This document shows, piece by piece, positions 50,861 through 59,303 of a stretch of 64,000 nucleotides of DNA. A program made the translations under genes and the position numbers. Each line of letters opens with the position of its first letter. The stretch's first letter is position 1. The stretch spans positions 209,794 through 273,793 of the forward strand of contig NZ_QVFV01000002.1 in NCBI RefSeq assembly GCF_004212215.1, in the 5' to 3' direction. The notes beneath the pieces were generated by a model. The model had not been told where the DNA came from, searched no databases, and saw only the letters and a program-made list of their open reading frames with translations. Source of the DNA: Leptolyngbya iicbica LK (GTDB lineage Bacteria; Cyanobacteriota; Cyanobacteriia; Phormidesmidales; Phormidesmidaceae).

Positions 50861-53236
50861 TTAACTCGTGGCAAAATGCTGCTCTAGGATTTGCTCGGCT
50901 TGGACCTCAGTGAGGGGCTCAGAAAACCAGTAGCCCTGCCCCAAAGCACAGCCTTGTTCTAATAAAAACTGTACCTGCGCAGCCGTTTCGATGCCCTCGG
51001 CGACGATGTCAAGTTCCATATTTTTCCCCAGTGCCATAATGGTTTTGACGATGGCCTGACTGTCAGAACTCTGCTCCAGAGTTGAGATGAATGACTTATC
51101 AATCTTGAGGACATCTTTGGGAAAGCGGAGCAAATAACTCAGAGACGAATAGCCCGTCCCAAAATCATCCATCGCCACTTGAATATTTTTCGCCTTGAGC
51201 TGCTTTAACGTCTCTAAGGCGGCTGTTTCGTTTTGCATCAGTGCGCTTTCAGTGATTTCGATGCGCAACTGCCGAAAGTTGATGCCGGTATGGCTAACAA
51301 TGCGGTCAATTTGGCCGGGTAAATCAGGCTGCACAAACTGCATGGGAGAAAGATTGACGCTGATGTTACCGCCCTGTTGCAACTGCGGCCAGCGCTGTAT
51401 CCATTGCTGCCATTGACGGCAGGCCTGCCAAATCACCCATTCGCCCATCGGTAAGATCAGTCCAGTTTGTTCGGCAATGGGGATAAAACTGTCAGGCGAT
51501 CGCATCCCTAACTCGGGGTCATGCCAGCGAATCAGAGCTTCAAAGCCGCACAGTCGGTGCTTTTGCTGGGGCGACAGCCGATAAATGGGTTGATAAAACA
51601 GGACAAACTCATCTTTATTTAAAGCGCGGCGGAGGTCGTTTTCTAGTTGTAGTCGCTGCTTGACCTCTGTATGCATCGTCCAGTTAAAAATCTGATAGCT
51701 GTTGCGCCCCTTATTCTTCGCTTGATACATGGCGGTGTCGGCATCGCGGAGCAACTGCGAGGCATCATCATAGTTGGGGGCATCGATGACGATGCCGATG
51801 CAAGAGCTGATGAAAATTTCTTGTGATTCCAGGGTGATGGGCTGTTGCAAGATCGCTTGAATGCTTTCCACCACTACCAGCACATCATCAATGCTGTTGA
51901 TATCTTCGAGCAAAATGGCAAACTCATCGCCGCTGGTGCGCGCCAGGGTATCACCTACCCGCAGGCATTGATCCAGGCGAGTTGCGACTACTTGCAACAA
52001 AAAATCCCCAGCATCGTGGCCCAGACTGTCATTAACAATGCGAAAGTCATCCAAATCTAAAAACAACACCGCAAAATCTCCCAACTCATGGGGCGCGGTT
52101 TCGGTCTGGTCGCGATGGGCGATTTGGCGGGCATGGTTGAGCCGATCTAAAAACAAGGCCCGATTAGGAAGACCCGTTAAACCGTCGTGAAAGGCGTCAT
52201 GACGCAGTTGGTCTTCGATTCGTCGTCGTTGTTCTAATTCGTTTTGGGCTTGGGCATAGAGTTTGATTTGATAAATGGCGATCGCACATTGTTCTGCAAC
52301 TGCTTGCACCAGCGATCGCTCCGCCCAACTCCACTGGCGGGGTGAGTCAATCTGATGTAACGTCAACGCCCCCAAATACTCTTGTTGGTAGTTGAGTGGC
52401 GTTAACAGGGCCGATTGCAGGCCATATTCTTGCAAAAAATCGGCTTCTATTAGTGACAGCGCCGTATCTTCGACCGTGAGCATAAGCTGCTGCCCGGCCT
52501 TTAACTGGGGCGCAAAATGACGACATAGCTGACAAGCCAATCCTTGGAAACTGGGCAATTCCGGCGAAGACAGACTGACATACTCAACAATGACCTGTTC
52601 TCCGTCGAGGGTTGGCTGGGCCACGATGCAGCGATCGACTCCTAAGGCCGCTTGCAATTGATCAACGGTTGTTTGCAGCACCTCTTCAGAAATTAGCGTT
52701 TCGCGAATGGCCTGAAAAATCTGATTAAGGATGGACTCTCGCCAAGCTTGTTGCTCAATCTGTCTTAACGCCCGACGCTGCTGCTGTTTAAGTTGAGCCT
52801 CAGCTAACGCTCTGCCTAATACGGTTGGTAGACGGTAAAGCCGATCTTTCAAGACATAATCGGTCATGCCCGTTTTGATGCATTCAACTGCCGCCTCTTC
52901 GCCTAAGCTGCCGGTCACTAAAATAAAAGGCAAAAACGGTTTTTGTGCCTGTACTGCCTGAAACACATCCGGAGCATGCAGCCCTGGCAGTCGGTAATCA
53001 GCTAGCACTGCATCGAATTCCTCATTTTGCAGCAGTGATTCGCATTTCTGTAGAGAATCGGCAACTTGTATGGCGCAGTCAATGCCAGCAGTATTCAGTG
53101 CTAACTCAATGAGTTCTACATCTTCTTGGACGTCTTCGACAATCATTAACCGCAGGGAAGATGGCGTAGCAATCGGTTGATTGCTGTCAGAAAGATCAGT
53201 AGTCGCTCCTTGAATGGAGAGAAAACGATTGGCCAT
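50861..53236 (-). CDS. Response regulator REC-GAF-GGDEF-EAL
   Basis: A 791-residue c-di-GMP-related protein. The REC domain spans about 28-150 (MIVEDVQEDVELIELAL, VLADYRLPGLHA with the phospho-Asp, LVTGSLG, VLKD). A GAF-like domain spans about 170-335. The GGDEF module (HDGLTGLPNRALFLDRL) has the active motif degraded to TSGDEF. The EAL domain (about 530-785) keeps FEALIRW, DDFGTGYSSLSYL and IVAEGIET, so phosphodiesterase activity is likely while cyclase activity is doubtful. It lies 46 bp downstream of a stand-alone response regulator on the same strand. Confidence 0.92.
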   Translation of the reverse strand: MANRFLSIQGATTDLSDSNQPIATPSSLRLMIVEDVQEDVELIELALNTAGIDCAIQVADSLQKCESLLQNEEFDAVLADYRLPGLHAPDVFQAVQAQKPFLPFILVTGSLGEEAAVECIKTGMTDYVLKDRLYRLPTVLGRALAEAQLKQQQRRALRQIEQQAWRESILNQIFQAIRETLISEEVLQTTVDQLQAALGVDRCIVAQPTLDGEQVIVEYVSLSSPELPSFQGLACQLCRHFAPQLKAGQQLMLTVEDTALSLIEADFLQEYGLQSALLTPLNYQQEYLGALTLHQIDSPRQWSWAERSLVQAVAEQCAIAIYQIKLYAQAQNELEQRRRIEDQLRHDAFHDGLTGLPNRALFLDRLNHARQIAHRDQTETAPHELGDFAVLFLDLDDFRIVNDSLGHDAGDFLLQVVATRLDQCLRVGDTLARTSGDEFAILLEDINSIDDVLVVVESIQAILQQPITLESQEIFISSCIGIVIDAPNYDDASQLLRDADTAMYQAKNKGRNSYQIFNWTMHTEVKQRLQLENDLRRALNKDEFVLFYQPIYRLSPQQKHRLCGFEALIRWHDPELGMRSPDSFIPIAEQTGLILPMGEWVIWQACRQWQQWIQRWPQLQQGGNISVNLSPMQFVQPDLPGQIDRIVSHTGINFRQLRIEITESALMQNETAALETLKQLKAKNIQVAMDDFGTGYSSLSYLLRFPKDVLKIDKSFISTLEQSSDSQAIVKTIMALGKNMELDIVAEGIETAAQVQFLLEQGCALGQGYWFSEPLTEVQAEQILEQHFATS

Positions 53237-53282
53237 GAATGCGGAGATCCCCTAAGTTGCCCTTATGATTCCCGTTACGGCG

Positions 53283-53720
53283 TCAAAACGCTAAGGGGGA
53301 ATTAATCGTCATCCAATAGCTTCCAACCGATTTCACGAATTCCTGAAATCGATAAAAATCTAATGGTTTGACGACGTAGCTATTTACGCCTAGTTCGTAA
53401 CAGTCCCTGATATCGCTATCTTCTGACGATGAAGTCATAATAACAACCGGCAAAGTTCGTGTCCGACGATTTTGACGAATTGCCTGTAAAACTTCAATCC
53501 CCGTTAATTTTGGCAGCTTTAAGTCCATCAACACAAATTGTGGCAGTGAGGGTGCGGGTTGTCGATTTTGGTTGCCCACTAAGTATTCGAGGGCTTGAGC
53601 CCCGTCGGTCAAAACATCTAAAGTTTGAATAAAGTTGAGGTCTTGAATCGCTAGTTGGACGAGTTCTATATCGTTGGGATCGTCGTCTATCAACAGCATT
53701 TTATATGGATCGATTGTCAT
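53283..53720 (-). CDS. Single-domain response regulator (Rcp1-like)
   Basis: A 145-residue CheY-type receiver. The acidic pocket is LLIDDDPNDIELV, the phospho-Asp is in FVLMDLKLPKLTG, the Thr switch is VVIMTSSSEDSD and the Lys is in SYVVKPLDFYRF. Such receivers in cyanobacteria often serve phytochrome or hybrid kinases; none is adjacent. It is 46 bp upstream of the REC-GAF-GGDEF-EAL gene and probably co-transcribed, so it may tune the same c-di-GMP output. Confidence 0.93.
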   Translation of the reverse strand: MTIDPYKMLLIDDDPNDIELVQLAIQDLNFIQTLDVLTDGAQALEYLVGNQNRQPAPSLPQFVLMDLKLPKLTGIEVLQAIRQNRRTRTLPVVIMTSSSEDSDIRDCYELGVNSYVVKPLDFYRFQEFVKSVGSYWMTINSPLAF

Positions 53721-54110
53721 CGCAAACCTACAGGAACGATTTCAGGGAACTACTTTCGAATCTAGTCTAATCAAGAAAACTTGCGAAGAGACTAGGTTAC
53801 AGTCGTCGAACTGACCGCTTTCTCATTTTCAGCGAAAGTTTAGTCAGAGTGATGTCGGTTTATACAGCTATGACTCAGGGTTTTCCGAATTTTAGAGTCA
53901 AAAGGTTTTCTCTGAAATACCTTCTCAACTCTGTCATGCGGTTATTTGGCAGATACCAGGCTTGGACGTCGCGGTTCTATTGGCTATTTTGGTGTTTTTA
54001 TTGATACATTGTCGATGCTCTGATTGACCGGCCTGTTTGGGGGGCACGGCGATAAGCTATCGACCCCTGATTTTAAGTCCTTTGGTGAGCATGTAAGTCT
54101 TGGACTTTAC
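53721..54110. other. Intergenic region between response regulator and recF
   Basis: About 390 bp. The left part should hold the response-regulator promoter. Near 54065-54115 an imperfect stem (TAAGTCC / GGACTTTA with outer CCCC/GGGG) may terminate recF on the minus strand. No gene recognised. Confidence 0.35.
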
Positions 54111-55253
54111 CTAAAGGGGGGTGGTGTTGTGGCGGTTATGTTTGGGGTCAGTCATGATCTGGCCTGCCTGGACGGTACAGATTTGCGATCGCTGGAGCCA
54201 ATCGGCGTCAAACGCGCCCAGATGGGTGGTGGTAATGAGGGTTTGAAAGCGATCGCCGATCGCCTCTAACAGCTGATTTTGCCGCTTTAAGTCGAGTTCG
54301 GCGAGCACATCATCCAGCAGCAGCAGAGGTGGTTCGCCGACGACGGTTTCGATCAGCTCCAGTTCCGCCAGTTTGAGGGCGAGGACGAGGGTGCGCTGTT
54401 GTCCTTGGGAGCCGTACTGCCGGGCGGGGGTGTCGTTGATGGTGAAGTCGATGTCGTCGCGATGGGGGCCGACGAGGCTGGTGTGCTGGTGCTGCTCGGC
54501 GATCGCTCGCTGCTGGATTTTCTCTAAAAACGCAGCTTGAATCACTTGGGGGTCATCTTCAGTAAGAGGGACGTTGGGGGCATATTGCAGCACTAGATTT
54601 TCGGTTTTGCCGCTGATGGCGCTGTGCCAGTATTGGGCGATGGGCACCAGGCGGGCCAGCCCGCGCGATCGCCGCCGAATCACGCGGGTGCCGAGGGCGG
54701 CCAGTTGGGCATCCCACAGGGCCAGTTGCGCCGCATCGGGGGTGCGATCGTCTTGCTTCAGCAGGGCGTTGCGCTGCTTGAGGGCTTGCTGATACTGCCC
54801 CAAAATGTAGGCGTAGACGGGTTCTAGTTGGGTGAGCAGAGTGTCGAGCCAGACGCGGCGTACGCCCGGCCCGCCGCGCACCAAGTCCAGATCGAGGCTG
54901 GAGAATTGCACGGCGTTGAGGGCACCGAGAAAGTCCAGTTGGCGGCGCAGCTTTTCGCCACTGCGGGCGACGGTGCGGCGGCCTTTTTCCCGCAGGGTGA
55001 TGGCGAGGTCGGCGTAACTCACGTCGCGGCGGACTTCGGCGCTGATGTGGGCGGTGGCGAAGCCATCTTGAATCAGGTCGCGATCGCGGCTCGTGCGATG
55101 GGATTTCAGCGTGGCGAGCAGTTCCACTGATTCCAGCAGGTTCGATTTGCCCTGGGCATTTTCGCCCAGCAAGATAGTTTTCGGGGCCGTGAACTCGACC
55201 CGTTGGGTTTCGTAATTGCGAAAATGCCTCAGCTCTAACGTTTTGAGGAACAT
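54111..55253 (-). CDS. recF: DNA replication/repair protein RecF
   Basis: A 380-residue SMC-like ATPase. Walker A reads [16 protein letters not shown], the ABC signature region is [18 protein letters not shown], and Walker B is [16 protein letters not shown]. RecF loads RecA through RecFOR at single-strand gaps. The N-terminal [15 protein letters not shown] is canonical. It is not next to dnaN or gyrB, as is usual outside the oriC cluster in cyanobacteria. The upstream side is filled with nested repeats. Confidence 0.96.
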   Translation of the reverse strand: MFLKTLELRHFRNYETQRVEFTAPKTILLGENAQGKSNLLESVELLATLKSHRTSRDRDLIQDGFATAHISAEVRRDVSYADLAITLREKGRRTVARSGEKLRRQLDFLGALNAVQFSSLDLDLVRGGPGVRRVWLDTLLTQLEPVYAYILGQYQQALKQRNALLKQDDRTPDAAQLALWDAQLAALGTRVIRRRSRGLARLVPIAQYWHSAISGKTENLVLQYAPNVPLTEDDPQVIQAAFLEKIQQRAIAEQHQHTSLVGPHRDDIDFTINDTPARQYGSQGQQRTLVLALKLAELELIETVVGEPPLLLLDDVLAELDLKRQNQLLEAIGDRFQTLITTTHLGAFDADWLQRSQICTVQAGQIMTDPKHNRHNTTPL

Positions 55254-55335
55254 GGCCGCTGCCCGCTACCGTGAATATCGATTCTGCAAACTAAACCTCA
55301 TCCAGGTTCAGAAGTGGAGTTTTGACGCTTGTCCG

Positions 55336-55569
55336 ACCTCACCGCCTGCGGCACCTCTCCTTCTGTATCTGTTTAGCGGGGCTTGAGATCCCCCGCTGTC
55401 GCTGCCCCCTTGCCAAGGGGGCTCAGAATATCCCGGCTCGAAGTCCCCCTTGTTAAGGGGGATTTAGGGGGATCAGTAGCAGCCTGACGCTAAACAGATA
55501 CCTCCTTCTCAAGGAGAGGCTTAATGACAGTCTGGTTCCTCTCCTTTTCAAAGGGAGGTTAGGTGAGGT
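55336..55569. repeat. Composite palindromic repeat hosting MITE copy B
   Basis: Outer arms ACCTCACC (55336-55343) and GGTGAGGT (55562-55569) enclose CCTCTCCTTCT...AAGGAGAGG and CCTCTCCTTTTCAAAGGGAGG hairpins. The first CTCCTTCT is split by the 137-bp element, so that element inserted into a pre-existing repeat. Confidence 0.6.
55365..55501 (-). mobile_element. 137-bp MITE-like element, copy B
   Basis: Perfect 14-bp terminal inverted repeats, GTATCTGTTTAGCG and CGCTAAACAGATAC. The flanks are exact 8-bp duplications CTCCTTCT at 55357-55364 and 55502-55509. Inside are hairpins CCCCCTTGCCAAGGGGG and CCCCCTTGTTAAGGGGG. It is the reverse-complement orientation of copy A. No coding capacity; it needs a transposase acting in trans. 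Confidence 0.92.
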
Positions 55570-55607
55570 TTTGATGACCAAACATGACTCCAGTTTTCAA
55601 CTTAGAC

Positions 55608-55668
55608 GCGGTTTAGCACTACAGATCGAGGCTCCCCCGCTGTCGCTGCCCCCTTGCTGAAGGGGGCT
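55608..55668 (-). repeat. Degenerate partial relative of the MITE
   Basis: GTTTAGCACTACAGATCGAG leads into CTCCCCCGCTGTCGCTGCC and CCCCTTGCTGAAGGGGGCT. These match the left third of copy B (GTTTAGCG...CCCCCGCTGTCGCTGCC) with changes. The right end is missing. Confidence 0.5.
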
Positions 55669-55760
55669 TGGCCAATGCTGGAAACGTTGTCCAGTTTCGG
55701 AGAATTGGGGGACACCCACGCCTTAGGGTAAGCGACGCCGGGGATTGGGGAAAGCGCTGG

Positions 55761-56798
55761 TTAGCGAGCCCCGTTAGTTGACAGCAAAAAGGGCGCTTTC
55801 TCGATCAGCAGTTGGGCGGCGGCGGTCGGGTCGTGGCCAGCAATATCCAGTTGGGGAATGACTTGATTGCGGCGTTCTAAATCGTAGCGGTAGGTGCGAT
55901 CGTAGTAGTCGAGCACGATTTTGCAGACTTCCCGCAGTTCGCCGCGATGGAGACAGTCCACCGCTGCTTGGGTGCGCTGTCCGCCGAGGCGTTTGCGAAT
56001 GCGCTGGGTGGCGTCGATGAGACCCTGGCGATCGGTTTGGCCGTAAATTTCTACCAGGATGTCGAGTCGTTCTTCGAGGGGGCGGACGACTTCGAGGGTG
56101 GGGGCGGCTTCCATCTGGTCAAAGAGTTCGGGGGGCACGCGGCAGGTGCCGACTCGCTTGCTTTCGGCTTCAATCCACACGGGGCGGGCGGGATCGAGGT
56201 GGGCGAGGCGATCTCCGATTAGATTCTCAAATTGTTCGGTGCTGGGTTGGGGCGGCATGTCCAGACTGCCGTAGCTGCTACCGCGATGGTTGGCGAGTCC
56301 TTCGAGATCGAGCACTTGTTCGCCCAGTTGTGCCAGGGCATGCAAAATCTGGGTTTTGCCGGTGCCCGTCATGCCGCCGAGCACAATGATTTGCCGGGGC
56401 GTGCTGAATACCTGCCGCGCCCAGCGGCGAAAGGCTTTGTAGCCGCCCTCCAGGGTTGCCACTTGCAACCCAGCGGTTTCCAGGCACCAGGCGACGCTGC
56501 CGCTGCGCATGCCCCCGCGCCAGCAGTGGATGCGCAGACGGTGATCTGGAGCGATCGCTTTGCCCTGGCGCACGATTGCCCCCAGCTTTGGCCCCACCAG
56601 GTCAAACCCCAGTTCTACCGCCGCATCGCGCCCCTGCTGTTTGTAGCACGTCCCCACTTGCGCCCGTTCGTCATTGGTGAACAGGGGCAAGCTGATGGCT
56701 CCGGGGATGTGTCCCTGCTCATATTCACCGGGACTGCGCACGTCTAGAATCGGGCCAGCCGCCGTCAAAAAATCTTGAATGTCTAAACGCTTTACCAT
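55761..56798 (-). CDS. mnmH: tRNA 2-selenouridine synthase
   Basis: A 345-residue MnmH/SelU. The N-terminal rhodanese domain has LDVRSPGEYEQGHIPGA and the active cysteine in RIHCWRGGMRSGSVAW. The P-loop domain has GGMTGTGKTQILHAL near 142, followed by GLANHRGSSYGSL. It converts 2-thiouridine at the wobble position of some tRNAs to 2-selenouridine through a geranylated intermediate, using selenophosphate. Its start overlaps the selD-fusion stop by 7 bp, so the pair is an operon with donor and user of selenophosphate. Confidence 0.96.
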   Translation of the reverse strand: MVKRLDIQDFLTAAGPILDVRSPGEYEQGHIPGAISLPLFTNDERAQVGTCYKQQGRDAAVELGFDLVGPKLGAIVRQGKAIAPDHRLRIHCWRGGMRSGSVAWCLETAGLQVATLEGGYKAFRRWARQVFSTPRQIIVLGGMTGTGKTQILHALAQLGEQVLDLEGLANHRGSSYGSLDMPPQPSTEQFENLIGDRLAHLDPARPVWIEAESKRVGTCRVPPELFDQMEAAPTLEVVRPLEERLDILVEIYGQTDRQGLIDATQRIRKRLGGQRTQAAVDCLHRGELREVCKIVLDYYDRTYRYDLERRNQVIPQLDIAGHDPTAAAQLLIEKAPFLLSTNGAR

Positions 56799-59104
56799 GC
56801 CTCAATTGTAATGGGCGGTTGGGCCGCGCGAAACGGCTGCACAGTGCCGATGCGGGTGGCGGCGGGGTAGCCGCGATCGCGCAGCTGGGCCACACAATCC
56901 GTCGCGCGATCGCTCGGCACTGTCGCCAACAAGCCCCCCGCCGTCTGCGGATCAAACAGGATGGGATAGTCGGGGCGCTGGGCGTAGGCTGCCGCATTGG
57001 CTAGCGCCCTCGCCGCCTGGAGATTTTGCGGCTGCAGGGAACTGACGAGGCCCTGTTGTAGCGTGTTCATTGCGCCCTCCAGCAGCGGCAGGTTGGTCAA
57101 CTCCAACGACACGGCGACCTGTGCCGCTTCCACCATTTCCAGCAGGTGCCCCAGCAGGCCGAATCCCGTGACATCGGTGCAGGCGGTGACGCCATGTTGT
57201 CGGAAAACTTGCATCGCTGTCGCACTGGGCTGAATCATGTGGGCGATCGCGTTCTCGATCCACCGACCCTTAGCTTTTTTCTGCATGTCAGCCGCGAACA
57301 GGGTACCCGTGCCCAACGGCTGGGTCAAAATCAGTGCCTCTCCTGGCTGCATTCCCCCCTTCGGGAGCAGGGCCGATTCTTCCACCAGACCATTGCAGGC
57401 CAGACCGAGGGCCAGTTGCTCGCCTTCGGTGGTGTGGCCGCCGACGAGGGGCGTCTGCGTTGCCATGAGGGCTTTTTGGACGCCCGAGAGCAGATGAAAC
57501 AGGGTTTCGGTTTGCTTGTCCGTTGTGGCGTGGGGCAGGGTGGCGATCGCCAGCACCGTCTGCGGTTCGGCCCCCATGGCGTACAAATCATTCAGGCAGT
57601 GCTTCACCACGATTTGCCCAAACACAAATGGGTCATCCACCAAGGCGTTAAAAAAATCGACGGTATGCACCATGAGCTTGCCGGGCGGCACCCGCACCAC
57701 CGCCGCATCATCCGGCGATGCCAACCCCACCAGCACATGGTCTGTTTGACTCCCGACCGTAAGGTTGTTACCTCCCTTTTTTAAGGATGTGGGGGAAATC
57801 GCCAGCCGTGCCAAGGCCCGCCGCAACACGTCACTGCCCACCTTCGAGCCACACCCGGCGCAATACATCGACGGCGCAGGCGCAGCGGCGATCTCTGGCT
57901 GTCCTCGACTGGGCGACTCCGCCCCCATGTCAGGAAAGGCGCTGAACAGACTCATGAACTTGCGATCGATGCGATTCTTCCATGCCCGCATGAGCTTGGA
58001 TTCAAACGTGAAGGGACCACGGGAAGCGATCGCGCTGCCATCCCCGGTATCAATAATGTTGAGGTACTGCTTTTGCGGGGCGAACGGTTGCAGCGGTTCT
58101 CGTTTCAGATATGCCTGCAAGTTATGAAACAGCGGCGGCCCTTGCCTTACGGCGAACACGCCTGCCTTGGGCCGGGGATGGTTTTGCATGGTCGCCACAT
58201 CCCCCGCCGCGAAGACGTGGGGATGAGAACAGCTTTGCAGGGTGTCTTTCACCAGCAGAAAGCCGTCGTCATCGGTGGCGAGTCCGGAACCCTGAATCCA
58301 GCCGGGGGAGGAGGCATTCGTAACCCAGAAAACGCGATCGCACTCCACCACCAAGCCCGACTCGCACCGCACCCGCCGCTGGTCATCACCGACGGGCTCG
58401 ATGGCACACACCGACTCCTGCAAATGCAGTTGCACGCCTCGTTCCACAAAGCGGCGATGCAGTAGCTTGCGAGTGCTGCGGTTGCGGCCATTGGCGATTT
58501 CCTCACCGCGATGAAACAGGTGGATGGTGAGGTCGTCGCGCGATCGCCCCAGCTCGTCCAGCAAGTGCCACAGACGCATCTGCATGTTCAACGTCAGCTC
58601 GACGCCCCCCACGCCGCCGCCGACTACGGCGAACGAAATCGGTCCTGGAGCCGAGTGCTGCACCTCCTCTAGAAAACCAGCCCAGGCTTTGAGCAAATCG
58701 GGCACGGGTTTCGCCGGAATCGCGTATTCCTGGGCACCGGGCACGGCCACCGTCGCTGGGGTGCTGCCCGTGTCGATAGAGAGCACGTCAAACGCTACGG
58801 GAGGATGGTGAGCGCAGATGACCTGCTGATTCGCGACATCGATCGCCACGGCTCGATCCATCAGCAGTTGGCAGTTCGCAAATCGGCTTAGGGGGCGCAG
58901 GTCAATATGCGACTCATCGAAGTCGTACAGGCCGGAAATGTGGCAGGGCAACATGCCGGAATAGGGCGTATCGACCAGATTCGTAATCAGCGTCAGGCGC
59001 ACCCCCGGCAGGGGATTCATGCCAAACTTGCGCAGCACGATCGCGTGGGTATGCCCGCCCCCCACAAACACCAAATCTTTGACAATCGGCGTTGCCACCT
59101 GCAT
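56792..59104 (-). CDS. selD: SelD selenide, water dikinase fused to NADH-dehydrogenase-like flavoprotein
   Basis: A 770-residue fusion. Residues 1-380 form a pyridine-nucleotide-disulfide oxidoreductase related to type II NADH dehydrogenases (VFVGGGHTHAIVLRKFG, YSGMLPCHISGLYDF, AVVGGGVGGVEL, VFAAGDVATMQNHPRPKAG). From about 410 is SelD (YCAGCGSKVGSD with the Cys version of the catalytic residue and the Lys, QTDHVLVGLASPDD, DLYAMGAEPQTVL, FGLLGHLLEM). SelD makes selenophosphate from selenide and ATP. The flavin half may supply or sense reduced selenium; its role is not established. It is followed immediately by mnmH. Confidence 0.95.
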   Translation of the reverse strand: MQVATPIVKDLVFVGGGHTHAIVLRKFGMNPLPGVRLTLITNLVDTPYSGMLPCHISGLYDFDESHIDLRPLSRFANCQLLMDRAVAIDVANQQVICAHHPPVAFDVLSIDTGSTPATVAVPGAQEYAIPAKPVPDLLKAWAGFLEEVQHSAPGPISFAVVGGGVGGVELTLNMQMRLWHLLDELGRSRDDLTIHLFHRGEEIANGRNRSTRKLLHRRFVERGVQLHLQESVCAIEPVGDDQRRVRCESGLVVECDRVFWVTNASSPGWIQGSGLATDDDGFLLVKDTLQSCSHPHVFAAGDVATMQNHPRPKAGVFAVRQGPPLFHNLQAYLKREPLQPFAPQKQYLNIIDTGDGSAIASRGPFTFESKLMRAWKNRIDRKFMSLFSAFPDMGAESPSRGQPEIAAAPAPSMYCAGCGSKVGSDVLRRALARLAISPTSLKKGGNNLTVGSQTDHVLVGLASPDDAAVVRVPPGKLMVHTVDFFNALVDDPFVFGQIVVKHCLNDLYAMGAEPQTVLAIATLPHATTDKQTETLFHLLSGVQKALMATQTPLVGGHTTEGEQLALGLACNGLVEESALLPKGGMQPGEALILTQPLGTGTLFAADMQKKAKGRWIENAIAHMIQPSATAMQVFRQHGVTACTDVTGFGLLGHLLEMVEAAQVAVSLELTNLPLLEGAMNTLQQGLVSSLQPQNLQAARALANAAAYAQRPDYPILFDPQTAGGLLATVPSDRATDCVAQLRDRGYPAATRIGTVQPFRAAQPPITIEAW

Positions 59105-59303
59105 GTTTCACACCCGGCTTGAGAACCCCTTCAGCATATCGACTCTATTTGAGAGATTCCTGAATGTTCCAGCCTCTTGTCATCCAGTCAGTCGTTCCGC
59201 CAGCCCTCGTTTACCTGATTTGACCGCGCCGCCCCAGCTGATGGGCGCACAAGGGAACTTGGCTTGCTATGCTCGTTGCCAGTGACATCAGGAATGTGAT
59301 TTT

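Noticed and set aside
55254-55760. CRISPR-like array in the recF-mnmH spacer
   Set aside because: The repeated CCCCCTT/AAGGGGG units are internal hairpins of MITE-like elements, without regular spacers or cas genes.
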